A DNA stretch of 12,411 bases, from positions 1 through 12,411 of the forward strand of contig SKKS01000234.1 in NCBI GenBank assembly GCA_007123625.1, read 5' to 3'. This DNA comes from Paracoccaceae bacterium. GTDB lineage: Bacteria; Pseudomonadota; Alphaproteobacteria; Rhodobacterales; Rhodobacteraceae. Under the pieces are notes generated by a model that was given only the letters and a program-made list of their open reading frames with translations, had not been told where the DNA came from and did not search any database. Of the stretch, positions 1 to 6,535 are shown in pieces (within the stretch, counting starts at the first letter, position 1; each line of letters opens with the position of its first letter). The position numbers were made by a program, and so were the translations under genes.

Positions 1-667
1 GCTGCAGGGATTTGCGCAACCGCTCCATTTCGTGCCGACCCGCTTCACCCGGCATAGGGGGGAACACTTCGAAAAGGTCCCGCCCTCGCAGGTCGGACGG
101 GTGCATCCCGGTGATGGTCGCGAATTCGGCGGTCCCGGCGACGATCTCGTGGGTGCCGGGCATCAGCACGATCATCTGCCCCGGCGCGGCATCGAACAGG
201 CGGCGAAACTTGTCGTCGGACAAGCGCTCGCGTTCGGTCACCCTTCGGACTTCACCTTCCAGTTGCGCGGCCTTGGACTCTGCCTGTTGCTGTTCGGTCA
301 GGTCGGTGCAGGTTGAAAGCACGGCAACGACACCATCAAGACGCACCTTGCGCCAGCAGAACCGGGCAAGCCGATGTGCGCCCGATCCCTGCAGCACCCG
401 CCATTGACCGGCGTCGGGCAATTGGTCGGCGCTGTCATCCGCAAAGAAAGCGTCGATCCGGGCGCGGAATGCCGCGTGATCTTCGGCAGGGCGCAGATCG
501 AGGACACTCAGACGCGTAAGCGCCTGACGGTCATGACCCAGCCAGTCGCAGGCCGCGGTATTCGCCGCGAGGATCCGAAGGCTGTCGCGATTGAACAGCC
601 AGACCGGATGCGGCAGCAGCTCGAAGGCGTCCAGAGCGTTGGAAGAAATCTCGATCAATTTGCGCAT
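1..667 (-). CDS. PAS-domain sensor protein, probable sensor histidine kinase (C-terminal part outside window)
   Basis: My reading of the minus strand from ATG at 667 stays open to base 1, giving 222 residues with no stop, so the gene is cut by the left edge. Residues about 10-122 form a PAS-like domain (LPHPVWLFN, AANTAACDWLG, ending STCTDLTEQQ). A charged, probably coiled-coil linker follows (about 124-150). A second PAS domain begins near 153 (FRRLFDAAPGQMIVL, then GRDLFEVFPP). The GRDLFEVFPP pattern is one I associate with PAS sensor kinases of alphaproteobacteria, so a histidine kinase or hybrid kinase is the best guess, but no output domain is visible. An in-frame TGA lies two codons upstream of the ATG, which fixes the earliest start; the ribosome site is weak. 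It lies 66 bp downstream of the receiver-EAL gene on the same strand and may be its partner kinase. No signal peptide or membrane segment is visible, so a cytoplasmic sensor is likely. Confidence 0.8.
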   Translation of the reverse strand, partial: MRKLIEISSNALDAFELLPHPVWLFNRDSLRILAANTAACDWLGHDRQALTRLSVLDLRPAEDHAAFRARIDAFFADDSADQLPDAGQWRVLQGSGAHRLARFCWRKVRLDGVVAVLSTCTDLTEQQQAESKAAQLEGEVRRVTERERLSDDKFRRLFDAAPGQMIVLMPGTHEIVAGTAEFATITGMHPSDLRGRDLFEVFPPMPGEAGRHEMERLRKSLQ

Positions 668-733
668 CCATCAGGCGACAGGCCCCGGATCGAGACTTTC
701 GCACACCTTTGTGGCTTGAGTCCACGTTCGGCG

Positions 734-1987
734 TTACCCGCTTGATCTGCTGCCATAAACCTGCGTCGCAGCGGCAGCAGGCATCGGCCGGGCGATATGG
801 TAGCCCTGTGCTACATCGCAGCCCAGATCGCGCAGGCAGGCCAGCGCGCTTTCGTCTTCGACGCCTTCAACCGTGGTGAACATTTCAAGCGACAGCGCAA
901 GTCGGGTCAGGTTGTGGATCACTTCGCGCGTTTCCTGCGAGCGCGCCACCCCGCGCACGAAGCTGCGGTCGATCTTCAACTCGGAGAAAGGCACCGAAAC
1001 GAGCCGCTGCAGCGAGGACACACCGGTGCCGAAGTCATCGATGGACAGCACATAACCCGCCATGCGCATCCGCACCAGCGCCTCCACGGCATCTTGCGGC
1101 AGCGCTTCGGGGCCGACTTCGGTCACCTCGATGATCAGCCGGTCGGGTGTCAACCCGTAGCGGGCAACCGTCGAATCCAGGGTTCTGCGAAAGGCGGGGT
1201 CACTGATCGTTGCTGCGGATACGTTCACCGCGACCCGGGGTGCCCTGTTCTTGAGCCCGCGCAGAAACCTGCACGCCTGATCCAGAACCGCCGATGTCAG
1301 CCGCGCTTCAAGACCTTGCGTCATGATCTGCGGCAGGAACATCTGCGGCAGGATGATGCCGAAATTCGGATGCCGCCAGCGCACCAGCGCCTCGAATCCG
1401 CAGATCGTATCGGTATGCAGGCACAGCTTCGGCTGGAAAAAGGATTCGAACTGACCCTGCTCCAGCGCTTTGCAGACATCGGCGCCGACATTGGTGCGAT
1501 CGGCACCGTCGGGCGATCCTGACCTGACAGAGCCATGTGTTTCTGCACGCGCAAGAAGCTCCTGAATCGCGCTGCGTCGGACCGGTTTGGGCAGGGCGCC
1601 GAGAACGTTCAGCCCATAATGCTCCGCGGACCGCAGGACCGTTTCGATCATCCGGCGCCCCATGCCGCTTGTAACGATGACCTGCGCGGCGCAGGTATCT
1701 CCAAGCTCCCGAATGATGTCCACGCCGTCATGCCCGGGCATGCAGATGTCGATGATCAGGATATCCGGATCGTGATGGGCAAGTGACTGGAAGAAAGCAT
1801 CGCGGTCCAGGGTTACGAAAGGGACGTGACCTTCGGCGGCCACTTGCGCGGCAAGCGTCTGGGCAACCAGCCTGTCATCATCAAGGATCAGGATTTTCTG
1901 CGTCAATGACGTTTTGGCCGCACCATGCGATGCGGCCCGTCTGCGGGTTCCTGATGTTTCGGCGATGTGCATTGCGCCCGAAATCAT
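734..1987 (-). CDS. Receiver-EAL response regulator, probable c-di-GMP phosphodiesterase (RocR-like)
   Basis: The protein has 417 residues. Residues about 30-150 form a CheY-type receiver: acidic pocket D36-D38, phospho-acceptor D80 in IIDICMPG, T106 and K134 in LPKPV. Residues about 170-405 form an EAL domain with E199 (EAL), N255, E287 and E290 (EVTE), D317/D318 (DDFGTG), K338 (KIDRSF), E374 (EGVE) and Q394. Every residue I know to be needed for metal binding and hydrolysis of c-di-GMP is present. Spacing matches Pseudomonas RocR with an offset of 22-24, so the architecture is the same plus an N-terminal tail of about 24 residues. Phosphorylation of D80 would be expected to control the conversion of c-di-GMP to pGpG in the cytoplasm. 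The ATG at 1987 is favoured by GGAG six bases upstream. The downstream PAS sensor gene is a candidate partner kinase. The domain call is firm; the partner is inference. Confidence 0.93.
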   Translation of the reverse strand: MISGAMHIAETSGTRRRAASHGAAKTSLTQKILILDDDRLVAQTLAAQVAAEGHVPFVTLDRDAFFQSLAHHDPDILIIDICMPGHDGVDIIRELGDTCAAQVIVTSGMGRRMIETVLRSAEHYGLNVLGALPKPVRRSAIQELLARAETHGSVRSGSPDGADRTNVGADVCKALEQGQFESFFQPKLCLHTDTICGFEALVRWRHPNFGIILPQMFLPQIMTQGLEARLTSAVLDQACRFLRGLKNRAPRVAVNVSAATISDPAFRRTLDSTVARYGLTPDRLIIEVTEVGPEALPQDAVEALVRMRMAGYVLSIDDFGTGVSSLQRLVSVPFSELKIDRSFVRGVARSQETREVIHNLTRLALSLEMFTTVEGVEDESALACLRDLGCDVAQGYHIARPMPAAAATQVYGSRSSG

Positions 1988-2113
1988 GCCTGTCTCCGAT
2001 CCGTTCGAATGCTACCGCTCCCGATTTGCACGCAATGTCGGCGCGCGGGGGGCGCTCCCGGTGCCGGTCGCTCACCGCCACCCATGATCGCGCGCCGCCC
2101 GCAAGATGCGCGC
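1988..2113. other. Intergenic gap between peroxiredoxin and receiver-EAL genes
   Basis: This 126-bp G+C-rich gap separates two minus-strand genes. It contains the GGAG ribosome site of the receiver-EAL gene (about 1994-1997). I see no clear promoter and no stem followed by a T-run, so whether the two genes share a transcript cannot be decided from the sequence. Confidence 0.4.
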
Positions 2114-3061
2114 TCAGCTGTTGTGGTACTTCGGCATCTCGTCGCCGAGCTGGCCAAATGCGGGAACATTCGCGTGCGCAGGTACCCTGCCGGGCGCCGG
2201 ATCAGCCAGGCGAAGCAGATTGCTCATCGGGATCGCCCGGACGGGGCGGGGCACGGCGCGGACCCTTGGCGCGGTGTCGCCACGGCTTTGCCAGGCGCTG
2301 GCCGGTGATGCCGGTGCCGCATCGGTTGCGGCTGGCGCGGACGGTTTGCGAATGTCAAAGAAGTTCAGGAACGGCGCGAGCGAGCGCAGATGCCTGCCGT
2401 ACCGCTTTTTCAGACCTTCTGTGGACTCGCCGTTGCCCACCAGCACCGGATCGCCCATCTTCCAGTCGCCGGGGGTGAACGCGCCCATCTGGCCGGCCAC
2501 CTGCAGCGCGTCGATGGTGCGCAGCGCCTCGTCAACCGAGCGTCCGACCGCAAGCGGGTATTCGAAGATTGCACGGATGATCCCGTCGGGGTCGATCAGA
2601 TAGGTGCGACGCACACACATGCGACCGTTCCATTCCGCTTCGTTCGAGACCAGTCCACAGGCCCGGCCAATAACCGACTCGGGATCCGCAACATGCGGGA
2701 ACGTGATCCGCACGTCATAGATGTCTTCGATCTGCCGGGACCATGCGCCGATCTGTTCGACGGTGTCACGGGTCAGGGCAAGGACGCGGACATTGCGTTC
2801 CTCGAACTCGGTCGTGCGTTTGGCAAGCTCGCCGATCTCGGTGCTGCACACCGGGGTAAAGGCAGCAGGATGCGACATGAGGTAGACCCAGGAGCCGCGC
2901 GCCCATTCTTTCAGCTTGATGGTGCCGCGCGTGGTAATCGCGGTGAAGTCGGGGAACGCCTCGTTCACCTGCGGCTGCCAGTAACGATTGGCACGATAAT
3001 CGCTTGGAAGCCGGACCGATGTGCCCAGACGACGGCCGAAGCGGAAGATGCTCACTGACAT
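2114..3061 (-). CDS. 1-Cys peroxiredoxin, Prx6/AhpC-TSA family, with N- and C-terminal extensions
   Basis: The product is 315 residues from ATG at 3061. This start is chosen because AAGGGG lies six bases upstream. A start at 3094 would add 11 residues and has no such site. The core, about 30-238, is a thioredoxin-fold peroxiredoxin. The active-site motif HPAAFTPVCSTE holds P65, T69 and peroxidatic C72. R151/R152 in CVRRTYLIDPDG probably supply the catalytic arginine. The segment WKMGDPVLVGNG (about 200-211) and the following YGRHLRSLAPFLNFF match the Prx6-type C-terminal domain. The enzyme should reduce hydrogen peroxide and alkyl peroxides in the cytoplasm. Prx6 proteins are usually about 210-225 residues with the cysteine near 47. 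Here about 28 extra residues precede the core, and about 77 Pro/Ala/Arg-rich residues follow it and look disordered. Other cysteines are C135 and C149. The gene sits between two regulator genes, which suggests a role in redox signalling. Confidence 0.9.
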   Translation of the reverse strand: MSVSIFRFGRRLGTSVRLPSDYRANRYWQPQVNEAFPDFTAITTRGTIKLKEWARGSWVYLMSHPAAFTPVCSTEIGELAKRTTEFEERNVRVLALTRDTVEQIGAWSRQIEDIYDVRITFPHVADPESVIGRACGLVSNEAEWNGRMCVRRTYLIDPDGIIRAIFEYPLAVGRSVDEALRTIDALQVAGQMGAFTPGDWKMGDPVLVGNGESTEGLKKRYGRHLRSLAPFLNFFDIRKPSAPAATDAAPASPASAWQSRGDTAPRVRAVPRPVRAIPMSNLLRLADPAPGRVPAHANVPAFGQLGDEMPKYHNS

Positions 3062-3180
3062 GGTCGACCCCTTATGGTTGTATCTGTTTGCCATATTGAG
3101 GCCTTCAAAGGCAAGATAAGGGCGATTTTATGTAAAGTTGTGCAATCAGAGGGAGAGTGATGTGGAGATTTGTCGAGGCG
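3062..3180 (-). promoter_or_regulatory. Upstream region of the peroxiredoxin gene with small palindrome
   Basis: This 119-bp gap is richer in A+T than the flanking genes and should hold the peroxiredoxin promoter. The ribosome site AAGGGG lies about six bases before the ATG at 3061. A 12-bp near-palindrome, GCCTT-CA-AAGGC, sits at 3101-3112, inside the presumed leader. TTGCAC and TAAAAT-like elements are present on the minus strand (about 3127-3144), but their spacing does not make a convincing promoter pair. I see no recognised OxyR site. Confidence 0.35.
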
Positions 3181-3912
3181 TCAGCCGGTGATCATATAGC
3201 CGATGCCGTGAACTGTCCGGATGAAATGCGTTTTCTCGTCCGGGGCGGGAAGCTTGCGTCGCAAACGACTGACGATCCCGTCGATGGCGCGTTCATTGCC
3301 GGTCCAGTTGCGGCGCTGAACGGATGCGATGATCTGGTCGCGGCTGACAACCTTGCCCTTCATTTCCATCAGCGCAACCAGCACGTCGAATTCGGCCGAG
3401 GTGAGTTTGACACCTTGCCCGCTGGGATCACTCAACCTGCGGCTGTCAAGGAAAAGCTTATACTCCGCAGCCTGGTAGTCAGGACCGTTTTGCGGGGTCC
3501 TGGACGGGGCAGGGCGTGGGCTTGCGGAAATGCGCCGGGCAATCGCGCGCAACCGTGCAAGCAGTTCGCGTTTGCGAAAGGGCTTGGTGACGTAGTCATC
3601 GGCGCCCAGCTCCAGCCCGAGCACCTGATCGACCTCGGCGCTCCGGCCCGAAAGCATCAGCACGCCCGCGTCCCCGCGCGCGCGGATCTCGCGGACAAGC
3701 GACAGGCCACTGCCGTCAGGAAGGCCCTCGTCGATCACGAAAAGGTTGGCGTCAAAGGTCTTCATGACCTTGCGGCATTGCTCAAGCGATCCGGCAGATT
3801 CGACCTCGAAGTCCTCGGCCGCGATGATGGCCTGCAACAGGTGCCGCACTTCAGCATCGTCTTCGAGGATCAGGACCCGGATATCTGCGACCATGCTGGT
3901 GCCATTCGCCAT
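3181..3912 (-). CDS. OmpR/PhoB-family winged-helix response regulator
   Basis: The protein has 243 residues. Residues about 11-128 form a receiver with D18/D19, phospho-acceptor D61 (FVIDEGLPDGSG), S88 (LMLSGRS) and K110 (DDYVTKPF). Residues about 145-243 form an OmpR-type DNA-binding domain, with LTSAEFDVLVALM starting the domain, then the recognition region (RAIDGIVSRLRRKL) and the wing (FIRTVHGIGYMITG). It should bind DNA, usually as a dimer on tandem repeats, and activate or repress transcription. The ATG at 3912 is fixed by GGAGG six bases upstream; M7 lacks such a site. It lies 133 bp downstream of the hybrid histidine kinase on the same strand, so that kinase is a candidate partner. 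However, the kinase's own receiver would call for a phosphotransfer protein, which is not in the window. The target genes are unknown; the peroxiredoxin and its own promoter are reasonable guesses. Confidence 0.94.
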   Translation of the reverse strand: MANGTSMVADIRVLILEDDAEVRHLLQAIIAAEDFEVESAGSLEQCRKVMKTFDANLFVIDEGLPDGSGLSLVREIRARGDAGVLMLSGRSAEVDQVLGLELGADDYVTKPFRKRELLARLRAIARRISASPRPAPSRTPQNGPDYQAAEYKLFLDSRRLSDPSGQGVKLTSAEFDVLVALMEMKGKVVSRDQIIASVQRRNWTGNERAIDGIVSRLRRKLPAPDEKTHFIRTVHGIGYMITG

Positions 3913-3925
3913 GATGAGCCTCCGA

Positions 3926-3945
3926 AACTAACTAGAAGTTAAGTT
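3926..3945. repeat. Imperfect inverted repeat upstream of the OmpR-type regulator
   Basis: The 20-bp A+T-rich stretch AACTAACTAGAAGTTAAGTT can be read as two imperfect arms (AACTAAC and GTTAAGTT) around TAGAA. It also contains the tandem AAGTTAAGTT. It lies 13 bp upstream of the regulator start codon, in the leader or promoter. Position and pattern would fit an autoregulatory operator, but this is inference from a short motif. Confidence 0.3.
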
Positions 3946-4045
3946 GGTGTATGTCGAGGCGAGGAATTAACCTTCTGGTTGAAAGGTGTTGCCTTTATGA
4001 TACGAGGTGCCCGGGCAACGTGGCCCTGATATGTCGAAGCGCGAT
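3946..4045. other. Rest of intergenic gap between hybrid kinase and OmpR-type regulator
   Basis: This gap holds a perfect 10-bp palindrome, TGCCCGGGCA (4008-4017), and a weaker pair of arms GTTGCC (3988-3993) and GGCAAC (4014-4019). They lie just past the hybrid-kinase stop. No T-run follows on the minus strand, so a rho-independent terminator is not supported. Confidence 0.3.
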
Positions 4046-6394
4046 CTAGAGCCTCTCGATTGCCTCGTGTACGAAGGCCGCAAGTTGGCGTTTCCGAAAT
4101 GGTTTTCGCAGCAGATTCTGCCCATTTATCAACTGTGCGCCGCCGTTCAGGTCGGTTTCCGCAAACCCCGAGGTGAAACGGACCGGCAGGTCCGGTCGCA
4201 CGTCGCGCGCGGTCCGGGCAAGGTCCAGCCCCGAAACGCCGCCAGGCAGCATGACATCGGTGAGCAGCAGATCGAGTTCCAGATCCGAATGAAGGACCTC
4301 GGCGGCATCCGGCGCGGTTTCGGCCGCGATCACTGCGTATCCCAGGCTTTCAAGCACCATGACCATATGATCGCGCAACAGATCCTGATCCTCGACCAGT
4401 AGAATCCTGCCTGCCCCCGTCTTCGGTTTGTCCAGTTCTGCTTCGTTGGACGGTGTGCGGTCCGGTTCGGCATCGAGCGAGGGCAGGTATAGTTCGACCA
4501 CGGTGCCTGCGCCGGGTTCCGATCGGATCGTCGCCAGCCCGCCTGACTGGTGCGCAAACCCCTGGACCATCGACAACCCCAGTCCGCTGCCCTGGCCGGG
4601 TTCCTTGGTGGTGAAGAACGGATCGAACGCCGAACGCAATGTGGCCGCGTCCATGCCGTGGCCCGTGTCCGTCACCGACAGCACCACATAGCGCCCGGGG
4701 ATAAGCGCGTTTGTCCGCGACATATCGTCCGGCCTGACAGTTTCGTTGCGCGCCGCGATTGTCAGCGTACCGCCGTCTGACATGGCATCGCGCGCATTGA
4801 TGCACAGGTTCAGAAGCGCATTGTCGAACTGGTTGGGGTCCGCGCGGCAGCGCCACAATCCCGGCGCATCGCGCAGCACAACGTGGATCGACCCGCCAAG
4901 TGCGCGTTCGACCATGCGCATCGCGGCGGTGATCTGGTGGCACATGTCCAGCGGTTGCGGGGACATGGGTTGTTGCCGCGAATACGACAGCAACTGGTTG
5001 ATAAGCCTCATGCTGCGATCCACGGCGCTGCCTGCGACCTCCAGATGTTCGCGCGCGGTGTCATTGATGCTCAGTCGCTCTTCAAGCGCTTCGAGGCTGC
5101 CCATGATGATGGTGAGCAGATTGTTGAAGTCATGCGCGATACCGCTCGTCAGCTTGCCCAGTGCCTCCAACTTCTGGGATTGGATCAGCTGTTCTTCCAG
5201 CCGCCGTTGCCCGCTGACGTCCACAAGGCTGCCGACCATACGCACCGCGCGCCCGTTGGAATCGCGCAGGATAAATCCTTCGTCACGGACGATTGCGTAC
5301 ACGCCATCCCCGCGCCGGAATCTGTATTCCTGTTCCCAGTCGTCGCGCCCCTTGTTCAGGATCTCGTCAAAGTTCTGCATGACCGGGCCGATGTCATCCG
5401 GGTGGATACGGTCGGTCCAGTTCGACAGGGAATCGTACATCACGGCCGGATCAAGCCCGAAGGTGCGTTTCAATCCGTCGCTGGCCCAAAGCGTGTCATT
5501 GGCAATGTCGAAGTCCCAGATCACATCCGTGGTCGCGCGGGTGACCAGCTCGAACCGCTCGTTGGCCAGATGTGCGGCGCTGATATCCATCTCGCAGATC
5601 ACCACACGCGGCACCGGATCATCAAGATGGGGCAGCGCAATGCGATACAGCGCCTGAAGGTCTTCGCCATCGAGACGGCGCAAGGTAGCAACCCCTTCAA
5701 TCCGGTCCTCGCCGCGCAGGATTGCGTCAAGCGCCGTAATGAACACCGAATGGGGCTGGTCGGCCTTGAAGACCTCTTTCGCGCGGTCGATCAGATCCGG
5801 TGCATCCGCCGCACGGAACATTTCAACGGCGGCGTTGTTGACGGAAATGACCGAAAGCCGCCCAAGCATGATTTCAACGAATTCGGGTTTGTTGCGGACA
5901 TAGTCGTGAATGTCCCTGACGCCCTGCGCTTTGAGGTCCCGCAGCGCCCTGAGCACGTTGGTCCAGTCCTCTTCCCAGATCGCGACGGGGACCAGATCGA
6001 AGAGCACGCGGAAATGCGCATTCTCGGCGTTCAGTGTCGTAAGCTCCTGGCGCTGCGCGACCAGTTCGGTGACATCGGTCATGACCCCAAAAAGGATTGC
6101 GCGCTCCCCCGTGTCCACGACCTTCACATTGTCCTGCAGCCATACCGTGCGACCATCCGCCGCGACCATGCGATAGGTCAACCGGTGCGGGAGCCGCTTG
6201 CGACTGGCCGTTGTGCAGGTTTCGATGACCCAGTCGGCATCATCGGGGTGCAGGACCGACTGCCAGAAATCCGGCGTGCTCAGCCAGTCCTCGACTGTGT
6301 AGCCAAGGATTTCGTCAACATTTCCTTCGATCCGGCTGAACAGCAGGGTGTCGGCGTCTGCTTCCCAAATGATCCCGTCTATGGGATTGTGCAT
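4046..6394 (-). CDS. Hybrid sensor histidine kinase, PAS-PAS-PAS-HisKA-HATPase-receiver
   Basis: The product is 782 residues. Residues about 5-115 are a PAS/PAC module (FWQSVLHPDDAD, ending GVMTDVTEL). Residues about 125-275 form a second PAS-like region with an insert (DWTNVLRALRDLKAQGVRDI) before VISVNNAAVEMF. Residues about 281-395 are a third PAS/PAC (VIWDFDIAND, HPDD, ending GSLVDVSGQ). The HisKA domain carries phospho-acceptor H421 (SGIAHDFNNLL). The ATPase domain has the N box (NALLNLCINARDAM, N529/N533), the G1 box (DTGHGMD) and FDPFFTTKE then GSGLGLSMV. The C-terminal receiver (about 663-782) has D713 (LLTDVMLPGG), T741/S742 and K764 (LRKPF). No membrane segments are visible, so this is a cytoplasmic sensor. 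An in-frame stop lies a few codons upstream, with no other start in between. Upstream is an 18-bp palindrome; downstream is an OmpR-type regulator. The ligand or cofactor is unknown. Confidence 0.94.
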   Translation of the reverse strand: MHNPIDGIIWEADADTLLFSRIEGNVDEILGYTVEDWLSTPDFWQSVLHPDDADWVIETCTTASRKRLPHRLTYRMVAADGRTVWLQDNVKVVDTGERAILFGVMTDVTELVAQRQELTTLNAENAHFRVLFDLVPVAIWEEDWTNVLRALRDLKAQGVRDIHDYVRNKPEFVEIMLGRLSVISVNNAAVEMFRAADAPDLIDRAKEVFKADQPHSVFITALDAILRGEDRIEGVATLRRLDGEDLQALYRIALPHLDDPVPRVVICEMDISAAHLANERFELVTRATTDVIWDFDIANDTLWASDGLKRTFGLDPAVMYDSLSNWTDRIHPDDIGPVMQNFDEILNKGRDDWEQEYRFRRGDGVYAIVRDEGFILRDSNGRAVRMVGSLVDVSGQRRLEEQLIQSQKLEALGKLTSGIAHDFNNLLTIIMGSLEALEERLSINDTAREHLEVAGSAVDRSMRLINQLLSYSRQQPMSPQPLDMCHQITAAMRMVERALGGSIHVVLRDAPGLWRCRADPNQFDNALLNLCINARDAMSDGGTLTIAARNETVRPDDMSRTNALIPGRYVVLSVTDTGHGMDAATLRSAFDPFFTTKEPGQGSGLGLSMVQGFAHQSGGLATIRSEPGAGTVVELYLPSLDAEPDRTPSNEAELDKPKTGAGRILLVEDQDLLRDHMVMVLESLGYAVIAAETAPDAAEVLHSDLELDLLLTDVMLPGGVSGLDLARTARDVRPDLPVRFTSGFAETDLNGGAQLINGQNLLRKPFRKRQLAAFVHEAIERL

Positions 6395-6414
6395 GTCATG
6401 AGATCTCGAATTTT

Positions 6415-6432
6415 ACAATTGTGCACAATTGT
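6415..6432. promoter_or_regulatory. Perfect 18-bp palindrome, probable operator of the hybrid kinase gene
   Basis: ACAATTGTGCACAATTGT reads the same on both strands. It is also two copies of the 8-bp palindrome ACAATTGT separated by GC. It ends 20 bp before the hybrid-kinase ATG. Such a site is typical of dimeric repressors or activators that bind just at a transcription start. The cognate protein cannot be named from the sequence. Confidence 0.55.
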
Positions 6433-6456
6433 GTCTGTAGACTGCGCATTTTGCAA
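6428..6456 (-). promoter_or_regulatory. Candidate sigma-70-type promoter of the hybrid kinase gene
   Basis: On the minus strand TTGCAA (6451-6456) is followed after 17 bp by CACAAT (6428-6433). These are acceptable -35 and -10 elements, although the -10 is weak. The start would fall near 6421, leaving a leader of about 27 bases. The -10 and start would lie inside the 18-bp palindrome, so a protein bound there would block transcription. This is pattern-based only. Confidence 0.35.
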
Positions 6457-6475
6457 TCCGTTGAATCGCGTTTCT

Positions 6476-6514
6476 GTTGATCAATCACTGGTTGATCTGA
6501 CGCTGCTGATTGAT
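6476..6514. repeat. Three TTGAT repeats with a 6-7-6 inverted repeat
   Basis: TTGAT occurs at 6477, 6492 and 6510. GATCAA (6479-6484) and TTGATC (6492-6497) are perfect inverted arms around a 7-bp spacer, and the 8-bp palindrome TTGATCAA lies at 6477-6484. The cluster is in the divergent promoter region and may be a regulator site. It does not fit the FNR consensus. Confidence 0.35.
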
Positions 6515-6516
6515 GT

Positions 6517-6535
6517 CATGCCGCAACACGGCATG
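6517..6535. repeat. Perfect 7-bp-arm hairpin CATGCCG-CAACA-CGGCATG
   Basis: The two 7-bp arms are exact reverse complements around a 5-base loop. No T-run follows on either strand, so it is not a typical terminator. It may be an operator or a structured leader element of the rnd transcript. Confidence 0.4.

Noticed and set aside
2989..3003. Sigma-54 promoter-like TGGCAC-N5-TCGC on the plus strand
   Set aside because: It lies inside the peroxiredoxin gene in antisense direction with no gene downstream on that strand, and TCGC departs from the TTGC element.
4008..4019. Rho-independent terminator after the hybrid kinase
   Set aside because: The palindrome TGCCCGGGCA is real, but no T-run follows on the minus strand and the loop geometry is poor.
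6477..6514. FNR/FnrL binding site suggested by repeated TTGAT
   Set aside because: The consensus TTGAT-N4-ATCAA is not met at any of the three TTGAT positions on either strand.
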